Shown here: positions 37,280 through 45,737 of the stretch, one piece after another
Numbering within the stretch: the first letter of the stretch is position 1
How the letters are laid out: each line of letters opens with the position of its first letter
Origin: an uncultured Chitinophagaceae bacterium
Lineage (GTDB): Bacteria; Bacteroidota; Bacteroidia; Chitinophagales; Chitinophagaceae
Assembly (NCBI GenBank): GCA_903884185.1
Contig: CAISDV010000099.1
Span: 1 to 64,000 of the forward strand
Length of the DNA stretch: 64,000 nt
Direction of reading: 5' to 3'
Program-made: the position numbers and the translations under genes
Notes under the pieces: generated by a model
Databases searched by the model: none
What the model saw: only the letters and a program-made list of their open reading frames with translations
Told to the model about the DNA's origin: nothing

Positions 37280-37945
37280 ATGGTTGCTGCTTTATTAAAA
37301 GGACTTTTACTGGGGTTGATGTTATCTGTTTCTGTTGGGCCCATTATTTTCACGATCATTAAACAAAGCATCCTTCATGGCCGCAAAGCAGGCTATGCTT
37401 TTGTGGCAGGCATCTCGTTTAGTGATATTACAATGGTGGTTATCTGCAATTTTTTTACCGGATTGTTTGATGCCGCTTTAAAACATGAAAAAGTGATAGC
37501 CATTGCAGGAAGTATTTTTCTATTGGGATTGGGTATTTACACTTTCTTCTTTAAAAAAGTAAATCTCACCGATGAGAACAAGAATATAAAACTTCCCGAA
37601 AAAGTATTTAAGCACCACGAATTACTGGCACTTTCTGTTTCTGGTTTTTTTATGAATATGCTGAATCCAGGAGCTATCCTCTTTTGGTTTGCCTGGTCTG
37701 CAGCTATTATGGCAGATTCCAAGAGTACACCACATCCCATTCAATACCGGATCATTGTTTTTGGCACCTGCCTGGCCTTTTTACTCGCTACTGATATTGC
37801 GAAAGTATTGCTCGCAGGCCGGTTGCGCTCAAAACTGACCCAGAAGAACATGCATAGGATCGATCAGTTGCTGGGGCTTATATTGATTGGTTTTGGTATC
37901 GCATTGTTTTGGGGCGTTTTGGAATTCGGCAGCAAGTTGAAATAG
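37280..37945 (+). CDS. LysE-family transporter
   Basis: 221 residues, about six membrane helices. LysE/RhtB features: GLMLSVSVGPIIFTIIKQSI near the start and FFMNMLNPGAILFWFAWSA in the middle. Likely amino-acid or small-metabolite export across the inner membrane; substrate unknown. Confidence 0.85.
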   Translation: MVAALLKGLLLGLMLSVSVGPIIFTIIKQSILHGRKAGYAFVAGISFSDITMVVICNFFTGLFDAALKHEKVIAIAGSIFLLGLGIYTFFFKKVNLTDENKNIKLPEKVFKHHELLALSVSGFFMNMLNPGAILFWFAWSAAIMADSKSTPHPIQYRIIVFGTCLAFLLATDIAKVLLAGRLRSKLTQKNMHRIDQLLGLILIGFGIALFWGVLEFGSKLK

Positions 37946-37999
37946 GTTTTTAACGAAGCATTAGTGAAATCCATTAACACATCGTTATATCTTTCGGTG

Positions 38000-38563
38000 A
38001 TGAGATTTTTTACCCTCACTTTTTTATTTATTATTCTTACTACAAATTTGCTTGCACAGCAATCTGACCTGCTTGTATTAAAGAAAAGGGATTTGACCAT
38101 TGAAACGTTTTTTGCAGGAGGTTATATAACATTTAAACTCGACAACTATCAATGGGTGGAGGGTAGAATAAAATTCATTCGTCATGATTCAATTGCAATA
38201 GATCAGATGAAGCTGAAACTGTTTGTGAATATGTGGGGGATGGTGGTGCAGGATACTTTAAAGTATGGTGCATTAAAATATAGCATACACGAGATTGTAG
38301 CGATGCCGGTAAAAGCTCAGAAACTGGGTATCATTAAAGGTGGCGGGCTTTTCATTGCCGGCGGAGGCGGGTATATTGGCTTGAATATTTTGAACAGTGT
38401 TATTAATAATGATAATTTTTTTACTTCACAAAATCTTACCCGTGTGGGAATTGCCGGCCTTGTTTTCCTATTCGGAAAAATTTTGCAATGGACGCATCCT
38501 TCGGAAGTAAAGCTTGGGAAAAAATACAAGTTAGAGATGGTGTATATCTCAGACGCTAAATAG
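38000..38563 (+). CDS. Hypothetical secreted protein
   Basis: 187 residues from the ATG at 38000, which gives a clean signal peptide (FFTLTFLFIILTTNLLAQ); the GTG at 37964 is less likely. It has a GGGLFIAGGGGYIGLNIL stretch, perhaps a membrane or glycine-zipper segment, at about 125-145. No domain identified. Ends 14 bp before mtgA on the same strand. Confidence 0.6.
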   Translation: MRFFTLTFLFIILTTNLLAQQSDLLVLKKRDLTIETFFAGGYITFKLDNYQWVEGRIKFIRHDSIAIDQMKLKLFVNMWGMVVQDTLKYGALKYSIHEIVAMPVKAQKLGIIKGGGLFIAGGGGYIGLNILNSVINNDNFFTSQNLTRVGIAGLVFLFGKILQWTHPSEVKLGKKYKLEMVYISDAK

Positions 38564-38577
38564 TATCTTGCCGAAGC

Positions 38578-39297
38578 ATGGCAACACGATCTACCCTTTT
38601 TTTTAAGAAGCTCTGGAAATGGACAAAAAGGATATTCCTTTTCTGTTTTATTTCTTCTTTCTTATATATCGTCCTTTGCCGTTGGGTGATGCCTCCTATT
38701 ACTATTACCCAGATCAGCAATTCTTTTAGTTATGGTTTGAAAAGGGATTATGTAAAATGGGAAGACATCTCCTACAATGTAAAGCTGGCTGCATTGGCGA
38801 GCGAGGACCAGATTTTTGCGGAGCATGGTGGGTTTGACTGGGAACAGATTCAAATGAGCCTGCATCCCCCGAAGGGAAAAAAAAGAAAACTGCCATTAGG
38901 CGCTGCAGCGAGTACCATTACACAACAAACTGCAAAGAATGTTTTTTTATGGCAGGGAAATGGAGTTACGAAATATATCCGCAAAATACCGGAAGCGTAT
39001 TTTACAAAAATGATCGAGTGGTTTTGGGGGAAGAGAAGAATACTTGAAGTGTACCTGAATGTGATTGAAATGGGGCCGGGTATTTTTGGGATCGAATCTG
39101 CCGCGCAACATTATTTTCATAAACATGCGAAGAACCTGTCGAGAGAAGAAGCAGCCATGATCATTGCCTGCCTGCCTAATCCTAAAAAGTTTTCTGTGGT
39201 TCCTGCCAGCAGAAGGGTTTCCTGGCGCTACCCACAAATACTGCAACAGATGCGGCTCATTGAGGATGATGAGGATATACAGAAGATCATAAAATGA
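38578..39297 (+). CDS. mtgA: Monofunctional peptidoglycan transglycosylase
   Basis: 239 residues with one N-terminal membrane helix (LFCFISSFLYIVLC) and a GT51 domain: EDQIFAEHGGFDW with the catalytic Glu, ASTITQQTAKNVFLW, KRRILEVYLNVIEMGPGIFGIESAAQHYFHK. It polymerises lipid II glycan strands. No transpeptidase domain, as usual for MtgA. Confidence 0.93.
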   Translation: MATRSTLFFKKLWKWTKRIFLFCFISSFLYIVLCRWVMPPITITQISNSFSYGLKRDYVKWEDISYNVKLAALASEDQIFAEHGGFDWEQIQMSLHPPKGKKRKLPLGAAASTITQQTAKNVFLWQGNGVTKYIRKIPEAYFTKMIEWFWGKRRILEVYLNVIEMGPGIFGIESAAQHYFHKHAKNLSREEAAMIIACLPNPKKFSVVPASRRVSWRYPQILQQMRLIEDDEDIQKIIK

Positions 39298-39341
39298 AAA
39301 TAACATTTTAAAGTGTTGTTTATATTTATGAAATTTGATAC

Positions 39342-41501
39342 ATGTATACCCCTCGATTGTTTCTCCTCCTATGTTTCATGGGATTAGCTCTTTTTAGTTT
39401 TTCACAAACTGTTGCTCTTATTTATTCTAAGTCAAGCCTGCAACAAGTTTATGCGGCTGGAAGATTACAAACCGCCCTTGAAAAAAAAGGTTATTCAGTT
39501 AAACAAGGTGCGACAACTGATACCATCTATCTCTCACTCAATTTTTCAAAATCAAACCTTGGCAGCGAATCTTATTCTATTTCTATAAATGGAAAAAATA
39601 TTTCCATCACCGGCGGCGATGAAAGGGGATTGATCTATGGAAGCTTGTCTGTTGCTGAAGACCTGGATAATGGCATTCCTTTGGAAAAAATCAGAGCAAG
39701 CAATGAAAAACCAAATCTTGGTTTGCGCGCTATCAAATTTGATCTCCCCTGGGATACTTACCGGCACAGTTATTCGCTCGACCAGCATATTGAAACCTGT
39801 AAAGACACGAGCTACTGGAGAGCATTTTTAGATATGATGGCAGAGAATCGTTTTAATGCGCTCACACTCTGGAACCTGCACCCTTACACATTCATGATCC
39901 GTGCAAAAAATTTTCCGGAAGCTTGCCCGTTCTCCGATGCCGAACTAAAACAATGGCAAACATTGTTTCATACTATTTTCAAAATGGCGAAAGAACGCGC
40001 CATTGATCTTTACCTGGTTCCCTTCAACATATTTGTGAGCCCCGAATTTTCTAAAGCGCACAATGTGGCGATGGATAATCTGCAACACAATTTTTTTGTG
40101 AATGGCGATACTTCCGAAATTGTAAAACGTTACACCCGCGAAAGTGTAACACAGGTCTTGCAGGAATACCCGGAGCTTACCGGCTTCGGGCTTACACTTG
40201 GGGAAGGAATGGGCGGAATGAGCGCACAGCAACGCGAAGATTGGATGAAAGAAACGATCATTGAAGGTATGCGTCTCTCTGGGCGTAAATTAAAACTCAT
40301 ACACCGCATACCTTTCTCCAGTACCACAGGTTCTCTCGGTATCACCAGTATCGAAACAGAAAAACTTACTCGCAAAGCAATTGATGAAGAAGGAAAACTG
40401 GATTTTATAGAAGGCCCTATCTATGCCGATTTGAAATATAATTGGTCGCATGCACATTCCACCACCACTCTCGTAAAAGTACACGGCGGCAAACTCTACG
40501 ACACATACTTTGTTCCCAAACCAGAAAATTATAAGATCAGTTGGACCGCGCGCAACGAAGATTTCTTTTGCCTGCGCTGGGGTGTTCCGGGTTTTGTACG
40601 ATCTCATATCAATACCAATAACCAGTCGTACACGGGCGGTTATTTTATTGGCTCCGAAACATATATTCCTGCCAAAGACTATTTTACCAGCATTACACCC
40701 GTCAATTGGAAATATGCATTTGAAAGGCAATGGCTGTTTTATAAAATTTGGGGAAGGCTATTATACAACCCTACCACTTCTGATGATGTATTTAAAGCAG
40801 AGTTCGTTCGCCGTTATGGAAAACAAGGAGAAAATTTATTAGAAGCTTCTTCTCTTGCGGGCGCAACGCCTTTGCGGCTCGCCTCTTCATTCGATTTTAC
40901 CTGGGATTTCTCTCTTTACAGCGAAGGCTTTCTGGCACTTGATAGCAAGACCAAACGTGTAGATTATATTTCTATCGACAGGCAGATCAACCAACCGCCA
41001 ACAGACCCCAATTATGTTTCTATTGCTGATTATGTAAAAACTATTTCATTGGGCAATTCTTTTGATAAAAGCAAGATCACTCCGCCCATACTTGCTTCCA
41101 TGCTTGAAAAAGATTGTGCAAAAGCACTTGAATTGATAAAAAATATTCAGCCAGGAACCAATCATTCTCTCATGTATGAACTGGCTGATATAAAAACCTG
41201 GGCCACTCTCGGTTTATATTTTGCAGAAAAATTAAAAGGGGGAATCGCATTACAAACCTATCGCGTGAAAGGTGTTGAAGAAAATAAACTATCTGCAATA
41301 AGCCACTTACAAAAAGCATTGCACTATTGGGATGAGGTAGTTTCTATCACTCGCCCTATCTACAAAGACATGCCCTTGGTTCATTACAGCGAACAGGATG
41401 GCAAATCCTGGAAAGAAAATGATCAGCTGCGTTTTCACTGGGGACTTATAAGGCCTGATGTTGCGAAGGATGTGGAAATTGCGAGAAGTAGCCTGCATTA
41501 G
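39342..41501 (+). CDS. Secreted alpha-glucuronidase-like glycoside hydrolase
   Basis: 719 residues with a signal peptide (LLLCFMGLALFSFSQ). Residues 25-120 resemble the GH67/GH20-type N-terminal domain (ISITGGDERGLIYGSLSVAEDL). A TIM-barrel region follows (FLDMMAENRFNALTLWNLHPY, ELTGFGLTLGEGMGG with a candidate catalytic Glu). Substrate uncertain; uronic-acid-containing glycans are plausible. Its last codons and TAG (41499-41501) lie in the left inverted repeat of the GxxExxY element, so the native C-terminus may have been altered by the insertion. Confidence 0.65.
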   Translation: MYTPRLFLLLCFMGLALFSFSQTVALIYSKSSLQQVYAAGRLQTALEKKGYSVKQGATTDTIYLSLNFSKSNLGSESYSISINGKNISITGGDERGLIYGSLSVAEDLDNGIPLEKIRASNEKPNLGLRAIKFDLPWDTYRHSYSLDQHIETCKDTSYWRAFLDMMAENRFNALTLWNLHPYTFMIRAKNFPEACPFSDAELKQWQTLFHTIFKMAKERAIDLYLVPFNIFVSPEFSKAHNVAMDNLQHNFFVNGDTSEIVKRYTRESVTQVLQEYPELTGFGLTLGEGMGGMSAQQREDWMKETIIEGMRLSGRKLKLIHRIPFSSTTGSLGITSIETEKLTRKAIDEEGKLDFIEGPIYADLKYNWSHAHSTTTLVKVHGGKLYDTYFVPKPENYKISWTARNEDFFCLRWGVPGFVRSHINTNNQSYTGGYFIGSETYIPAKDYFTSITPVNWKYAFERQWLFYKIWGRLLYNPTTSDDVFKAEFVRRYGKQGENLLEASSLAGATPLRLASSFDFTWDFSLYSEGFLALDSKTKRVDYISIDRQINQPPTDPNYVSIADYVKTISLGNSFDKSKITPPILASMLEKDCAKALELIKNIQPGTNHSLMYELADIKTWATLGLYFAEKLKGGIALQTYRVKGVEENKLSAISHLQKALHYWDEVVSITRPIYKDMPLVHYSEQDGKSWKENDQLRFHWGLIRPDVAKDVEIARSSLH

Positions 41502-41540
41502 GATTCGTAGGATTAACGGATAGATAGGATTAAGGAAGCC

Positions 41541-41580
41541 AATCCTTCAATCTTCAAATCCTACGAATCCTAATACAGAC
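41541..41580 (+). repeat. Copy A of the GxxExxY-associated repeat
   Basis: Forty bases beginning AATCCTTCAATCTTCAAATC and ending CTAATACAGAC. Copies C (42151) and D (42206) downstream of the gene match it almost exactly. Its inner part is the inverted complement of the sequence at 41494-41514. Confidence 0.85.
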
Positions 41581-41654
41581 AATTGAATTACACTAAGTAT
41601 AAATTCAGGGATTTATACAACAATTTAGTTCCTCAAAAAACATACTATTGATGA

Positions 41655-42065
41655 ATGAAGTATGAGGAGCTTACGCACAAAATAATTGGTTGTGCTATGA
41701 AAGTACATCGTGTAATGGGAAATGGTTTTCAGGAAGTAATATACCAGCGTGCATTAGCAATAGAAATGAAAAAACAGGAGTTGAGCTTTAGCCGTGAAAT
41801 GGAAATGACCATTTATTATGATGACACAGGCATCGGCACAAGAAGAGTTGATTTTTTTGTAGAGAATAATATTATGGTTGAAATAAAAGCCGTAATCAAG
41901 TTAGATGATATACATCTTGCCCAGGCTATGAACTATTGTCAGGCATATAACTTACCAGTTGGCCTATTGATCAATTTCGGCGCAAGAAGTCTTGAGTTCA
42001 AAAGAGTTTATAATGTTAATCACCCCGATAATAAAGAGTACATTGAAAACAAAACTAGGATTTGA
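41655..42065 (+). CDS. GxxExxY protein (PD-(D/E)XK-like)
   Basis: 136 residues. The name-giving motif is GFQEVIY at 24-30. RRVDFFVENNIMVEIKAV has the D...ExK arrangement of a PD-(D/E)XK nuclease fold, followed by HLAQAMNYCQAYNLPVGLLINFGA, typical of the family. This Bacteroidota-rich family has no established function that I know of. The gene is embedded between copies of a 55-bp repeat. Full length for the family. Confidence 0.85.
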   Translation: MKYEELTHKIIGCAMKVHRVMGNGFQEVIYQRALAIEMKKQELSFSREMEMTIYYDDTGIGTRRVDFFVENNIMVEIKAVIKLDDIHLAQAMNYCQAYNLPVGLLINFGARSLEFKRVYNVNHPDNKEYIENKTRI

Positions 42066-42091
42066 TGATTAAAAGATGATAGGAATAATGA

Positions 42092-42245
42092 AACCCATCC
42101 TACAATCATTAAATCTTACGAATCTTAATACAGACAAAGGAGTTTAAACCAATCCTTCAATCTTCAAATCCTACGAATCTTAATACAGACAAAGGAAGTT
42201 AACCCAATCCTTCCATCTTCAAATCCTACGAATCCTAATACAGAC
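42092..42245 (+). repeat. Three tandem 55-bp units downstream of the GxxExxY gene
   Basis: Units starting near 42096, 42151 and 42206 repeat with a 55-base period (AATCCTTCAATCTTCAAATC, then CTACGAATCYTAATACAGAC, then AAAGGAAGTTAACCC). The first is degenerate, the other two nearly identical. The last one contains the stop codon and last two codons of the convergent kinase gene. Confidence 0.85.
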
Positions 42246-42828
42246 AGTTAACCGCCTTAATCGCTTTCTCTAATCTCTCCTCATACCCACCACTGATCTC
42301 TACCCATGGCGTAGATTGGTTCATCAAAAGGTCTTTATAAATTTTGTATAGTTCCTGGCGGGGCTTTTCATCGGGATATTCGCGTAGCTCATCTTTTACC
42401 CAGGGAAGATCAATATCGCAAAGCAGGTACAGGTCATATTTGCGTTCAACAATTTTATCAAGAATAAACTGGTGGCATCTTCCACAAACATATTCGCACC
42501 ATACTTTCATTACATACATATCAGTATCCAGGAAAAGCAAGGGGGCGTATGCGACGGATGTTGTTGAATATTTGTTTATCCAATGCTTATCATCCACTTT
42601 TGACCATTCGCTTTTTATCTTTTCCGTATACTCATCTTCCATGGCCAGTTGCCCTTTTGCAATAGTAAGCAGGTCGTCAAAATCATAATCCTTTCCGTGA
42701 GTAAGCAGGAATTCCCTTGCAAATTCAGGGCACCATTGCATCTGGTAATGTTGTGCAAGTAATTCGCAAAGGGTGCTCTTGCCTGTAGATTCAGGGCCAA
42801 TTATTACAACTTTTTTAGGCTCGTGCAT
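42235..42828 (-). CDS. NadR-type ribosylnicotinamide kinase
   Basis: 197 residues, P-loop GPESTGKSTL at 11-20, matching the C-terminal kinase domain of NadR; the nucleotidyltransferase domain found in enterobacterial NadR is absent. It would phosphorylate nicotinamide riboside to NMN. It overlaps pnuC by 14 bp, so uptake and phosphorylation are coupled. The last residues (C-L-Y) and TAG are encoded by repeat D. Confidence 0.83.
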   Translation of the reverse strand: MHEPKKVVIIGPESTGKSTLCELLAQHYQMQWCPEFAREFLLTHGKDYDFDDLLTIAKGQLAMEDEYTEKIKSEWSKVDDKHWINKYSTTSVAYAPLLFLDTDMYVMKVWCEYVCGRCHQFILDKIVERKYDLYLLCDIDLPWVKDELREYPDEKPRQELYKIYKDLLMNQSTPWVEISGGYEERLEKAIKAVNCLY

Positions 42829-43447
42829 GGTCTGCCTTTTTCTTCCATGAAATAAGTCCGGCTACTGCCAATGCCAGCAATACCATGAATTGTACGCTGG
42901 TGAATGCATAGCCTTTGACAAAATATAACGGGATGGAAGCAATATTTGTTGCGATCCACCAGATCCAGCTTTCCACTTTTTTTTTCGCCATCAGCCACAT
43001 ACCGGTGAACGCCGTGGCACTCGCAAATGCATCTGCCCACGGAATGGCTCCCGGCGCAAAATTTGCTTTCAACCAGGTAAGCGATGCGAAGATGGTGATA
43101 TAAAATGCTCCAAAAAATAATAGCTGGTACAACCATTCTTTTTTACTGCTGGTGGTAACATGAAGTATTACCTCATGTGTTTGTTCATTTTTCCTGGCCC
43201 ATAAGATCCACCCATAAATACTCATTACGGTATAGTAAATATTCACACTTGCCTCACCAAATAATTTCCCTTTTACACTGAGATAAATATAGATAGCTGT
43301 ATTGATCAATCCTATTGGATAAACAAGTATGTTTTCCTTTTTACTAAACCATACACAAGTAATGCCCGCAAATACTCCTATAAATTCTACAAGTGTTGTC
43401 TGCTGAATTCCTGCAATGAACTGGTGGTAAATTTCGGGGATGCTCAT
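42815..43447 (-). CDS. pnuC: Nicotinamide riboside transporter PnuC
   Basis: 210 residues with about seven membrane helices. PnuC features: VWFSKKENILVYPIGLINTAIYIYL, NIYYTVMSIYGWILW, SWIWWIATNIASIPLYFVKGY. Imports nicotinamide riboside by facilitated diffusion and works with the overlapping kinase gene. Divergent from the OsmC gene across 97 bp. Confidence 0.92.
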   Translation of the reverse strand: MSIPEIYHQFIAGIQQTTLVEFIGVFAGITCVWFSKKENILVYPIGLINTAIYIYLSVKGKLFGEASVNIYYTVMSIYGWILWARKNEQTHEVILHVTTSSKKEWLYQLLFFGAFYITIFASLTWLKANFAPGAIPWADAFASATAFTGMWLMAKKKVESWIWWIATNIASIPLYFVKGYAFTSVQFMVLLALAVAGLISWKKKADHARA

Positions 43448-43544
43448 AGGAATGCGAAGGTAAGTAAGGCTCTCCGATAAAATGTGTTGCCTTTGTCACG
43501 ATATCGTAACTTGCATATTAATAAATTATTAAAAAAGAAATTAT

Positions 43545-43955
43545 ATGACACGCAACGCAACCGCCGTATGGAACGGCTCCGGTAAAGAAGGCTCCGGCCA
43601 TCTCACCACACAAAGCACCACTTTAAATAACACCCAGTATTCATTCAATTCCCGTTTTGCGGATGGGGTTGGAACAAATCCTGAAGAGCTGGTAGCAGCC
43701 GCGCATGCCGGCTGTTTTACGATGAAATTGAGTTTTGTTTTAGGTGGCGCGGGCTTTACTCCTGAAAGCTTGCAGACAAAATGTGATATCACATTGGAAG
43801 ATGGTGCCATCACAAAATCGCACCTCACCGTTCAGGGAAAAGTATCAGGTATTACCAAAGAAAAATTTGAAGAGTGTGTGAAAGATGCAGAAGCAAATTG
43901 CCCCATCTCCAAATTATTCAAAACAGAGATCTCATCTGAAGCTGTATTATTATAA
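43545..43955 (+). CDS. OsmC-family peroxiredoxin-like protein
   Basis: 136 residues. OsmC/Ohr fold with the two redox cysteines: AAHAGCFTMKLSF (about C57) and ANCPISKLFK (about C125). These reduce organic hydroperoxides with thiols. N-terminal TRNATAVWNGSGKEGSGHL is typical of the OsmC (YhfA-distinct) subgroup. Confidence 0.9.
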   Translation: MTRNATAVWNGSGKEGSGHLTTQSTTLNNTQYSFNSRFADGVGTNPEELVAAAHAGCFTMKLSFVLGGAGFTPESLQTKCDITLEDGAITKSHLTVQGKVSGITKEKFEECVKDAEANCPISKLFKTEISSEAVLL

Positions 43956-43961
43956 TTATTA

Positions 43962-43995
43962 AAGGATGGTTGCATCTTGCTGCCATCCTTATTTT
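43962..43995 (+). terminator. Terminator of the OsmC gene
   Basis: AAGGATGG and CCATCCTT form an 8-bp stem followed by ATTTTTC, directly after the osmC-like stop; the end overlaps the stop of the convergent DUF2891 fragment. Confidence 0.75.
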
Positions 43996-44243
43996 TCATT
44001 CGTCAGCGCATACACGGCAAAACTTGCCAGCCAATGCTCTCCACCATAACTGCCCGATGCAATATTGGGCAGGCTTGTTTCAAGGTGATGGATAGCTGAT
44101 CTCAATAATATTTTTTTACGCGTGTCGTTATCCGGCAATTGTGAGGCTATCCCTTTCATGCACCAGCTACGGCTTAATGATAATCCGTCAAGGTGCACTA
44201 TCTGAAGGTCGGACCTGTCTGAGACTACTGGCAATTTCGTCAA
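43989..44243 (-). pseudogene. C-terminal remnant of a DUF2891 gene
   Basis: About 84 residues matching only the C-terminal end of DUF2891 proteins: VSDRSDLQIVHLDGLSLSRSWCMKGIA and IASGSYGGEHWLASFAVYAL. The full family is about 330 residues. The frame is open only about 15 codons further upstream to a TAG, and just 70 bp separate it from the next gene, so roughly three quarters of the gene is gone. It starts with TTG and has no sensible N-terminus. Confidence 0.7.
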
Positions 44244-44316
44244 GTGTTCTGGTAAGAGATGTTGTTTCTTTCTTTGGGCTGGGGGGAGCTATTATTATTG
44301 AGAAAGAAGGCCTATC

Positions 44317-44952
44317 TTAATCTGCAAGACTTAAAAAATTTTCGTGTGTTCTTTCGGGAAGGCCTTCAATTTCCAGTATTTTTTTAAGCAGGCATTTATC
44401 TGCTCCTCTTGTCTGATACGCATCTACCATATTCTCAATCGTTACATCATATTTCGATTCTTCTACCAGCCTGATACTGTAAACCTTTTCTATAAACCCC
44501 TCTTCCAGCACCCTGAAATAAGTGCCGTTTCTTTTTTGTTCCCAGAACAATTTTGTCATATTACTCAGCCCAAATCTTGCATTTAATTTAAAGCAGGGAA
44601 ATCTTGGTTCAACGGCCTGGAGAAGCACGCTGCCTATGCGATAAATATTTCCTATTCTTACTTCGGTATCAGGTAACCCTTCTGTGGTAAGGTTTTCGCC
44701 AAACATTCCATAAGACCAGTCATTACGATCTAAAACATTTTTCCAGTGAGCATAATAAGAAACATCATAAGAATAAACCGCTTTGTCTTTACCGCCATGA
44801 ACGCGCGGATCGGCCTGTTCATCTCCCTTAATATTTAAGAAAGAAACTTTGAGTGGCTCTGAGGTGGGTTGTTTGAAGATGCCAGTCAGTATCTTTTCAC
44901 CCTGCCATTCTATTTCCCTGGCCGCCCCAATATTGACCGATATTATTTTCAT
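44317..44952 (-). CDS. MOSC-domain protein (YiiM-like)
   Basis: 211 residues. MOSC features: VHGGKDKAVYSYDVSYYAHWK, YGMFGENLTTEGL and the conserved cysteine in VEPRFPCFKLNARFG. YiiM-like proteins reduce N-hydroxylated compounds using a molybdenum cofactor; that activity here is by family only. Confidence 0.85.
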   Translation of the reverse strand: MKIISVNIGAAREIEWQGEKILTGIFKQPTSEPLKVSFLNIKGDEQADPRVHGGKDKAVYSYDVSYYAHWKNVLDRNDWSYGMFGENLTTEGLPDTEVRIGNIYRIGSVLLQAVEPRFPCFKLNARFGLSNMTKLFWEQKRNGTYFRVLEEGFIEKVYSIRLVEESKYDVTIENMVDAYQTRGADKCLLKKILEIEGLPERTHENFLSLAD

Positions 44953-44970
44953 TCAAATAAATGTACAAAT

Positions 44971-44999
44971 AAAAAAGCATCCCGTTTTGAGGATGCTCT
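44971..44999 (-). terminator. Terminator of the nfu gene
   Basis: AGCATCC and GGATGCT form a stem, T-run on the minus strand, 26 bp after the NifU-like stop. Confidence 0.8.
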
Positions 45000-45024
45000 A
45001 TTAAATATTTTTTCCGTTATTGAA

Positions 45025-45624
45025 TTATTCTGATTCTGCCACCACTTCTTTCACTTCGGGTATCATACGTTTCATCATGCCTTCAATGCCTGCTTTCAAT
45101 GTGATCATAGAAGAAGGGCAGCCGCTGCAGCTTCCCTGCAACATCAGGTTTACAACACCGTCGTTATAACTTTTAAACTGGATAGCGCCACCATCCATTT
45201 CCACAGCGGGCTTCACATAATTCTCCAAAAGCTCTTTTACTCTTTTTACAATATCATCATCATCGGCACTAACAGTATTGCTGGCTTCCTGTTTTATTTT
45301 TGATACTTCCTCTTCATTCACCACCACACCATTATTCTCAAGATAATCTTTCAGGAATTGTTTGATCGTAGGGATCACATCCTGCCAGTCTTCCGTATCT
45401 GCTGTTTTTGTAAGTGTTACAAAATTGCTGGCAATAAACACACTTTTAATAAAAGGGAAACTGAACAATTCTTTTGCAAGTGGTGATGGGCCGGCCAGGC
45501 TCTCCTCTGCAAAATCAATGCTCTTGCCGGGATATAATAATTTATTGGCAACAAATTTCATTGTTTCCGGGTTCGGCGTCATCTCTGTATAAATACTTAC
45601 AACGGTATTGCCTGTCTTGATCAT
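45025..45624 (-). CDS. NifU/Nfu-type iron-sulfur cluster carrier
   Basis: 199 residues from the ATG at 45624 (MIKTGNTVVSIYTEMTPNPE); the open frame reaches 45741 but the extra part overlaps the helicase gene and has no domain. The N-terminal Nfu domain (PNPETMKFVANKLL) is joined to a C-terminal NifU domain with the cluster-binding CxxC in GSCSGCPSS. Carries iron-sulfur clusters to apoproteins. Confidence 0.92.
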   Translation of the reverse strand: MIKTGNTVVSIYTEMTPNPETMKFVANKLLYPGKSIDFAEESLAGPSPLAKELFSFPFIKSVFIASNFVTLTKTADTEDWQDVIPTIKQFLKDYLENNGVVVNEEEVSKIKQEASNTVSADDDDIVKRVKELLENYVKPAVEMDGGAIQFKSYNDGVVNLMLQGSCSGCPSSMITLKAGIEGMMKRMIPEVKEVVAESE

Positions 45625-45737
45625 AACGGTACTTTTCTTACTGCAAAGTAAGTCAAAACTGAGGCAGGAAAAGCCTGTTTTTCCGGCTAAGCCTTGCCAG
45701 CAGGGAGATTTTTCGTTTATCGAAAATTTGTGAGGTA

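Larger units (their letters stand above)
41494..42242. mobile_element. Repeat-bounded element carrying a GxxExxY gene
   Basis: About 750 bp bounded by 21-nt inverted repeats: left 41494-41514 (TGCATTAGGATTCGTAGGAT...), right 42222-42242, 20 of 21 positions matching. Inside are one direct unit (41541-41580), the GxxExxY gene, and three tandem 55-bp units (42092-42245). No target-site duplication was found. A mobile or amplifiable unit is inferred from this architecture. Confidence 0.6.

Noticed and set aside
42092-42245. CRISPR-like array of regular repeats
   Set aside because: The 55-bp units are contiguous tandem copies with no unique spacers, and no cas genes are present.
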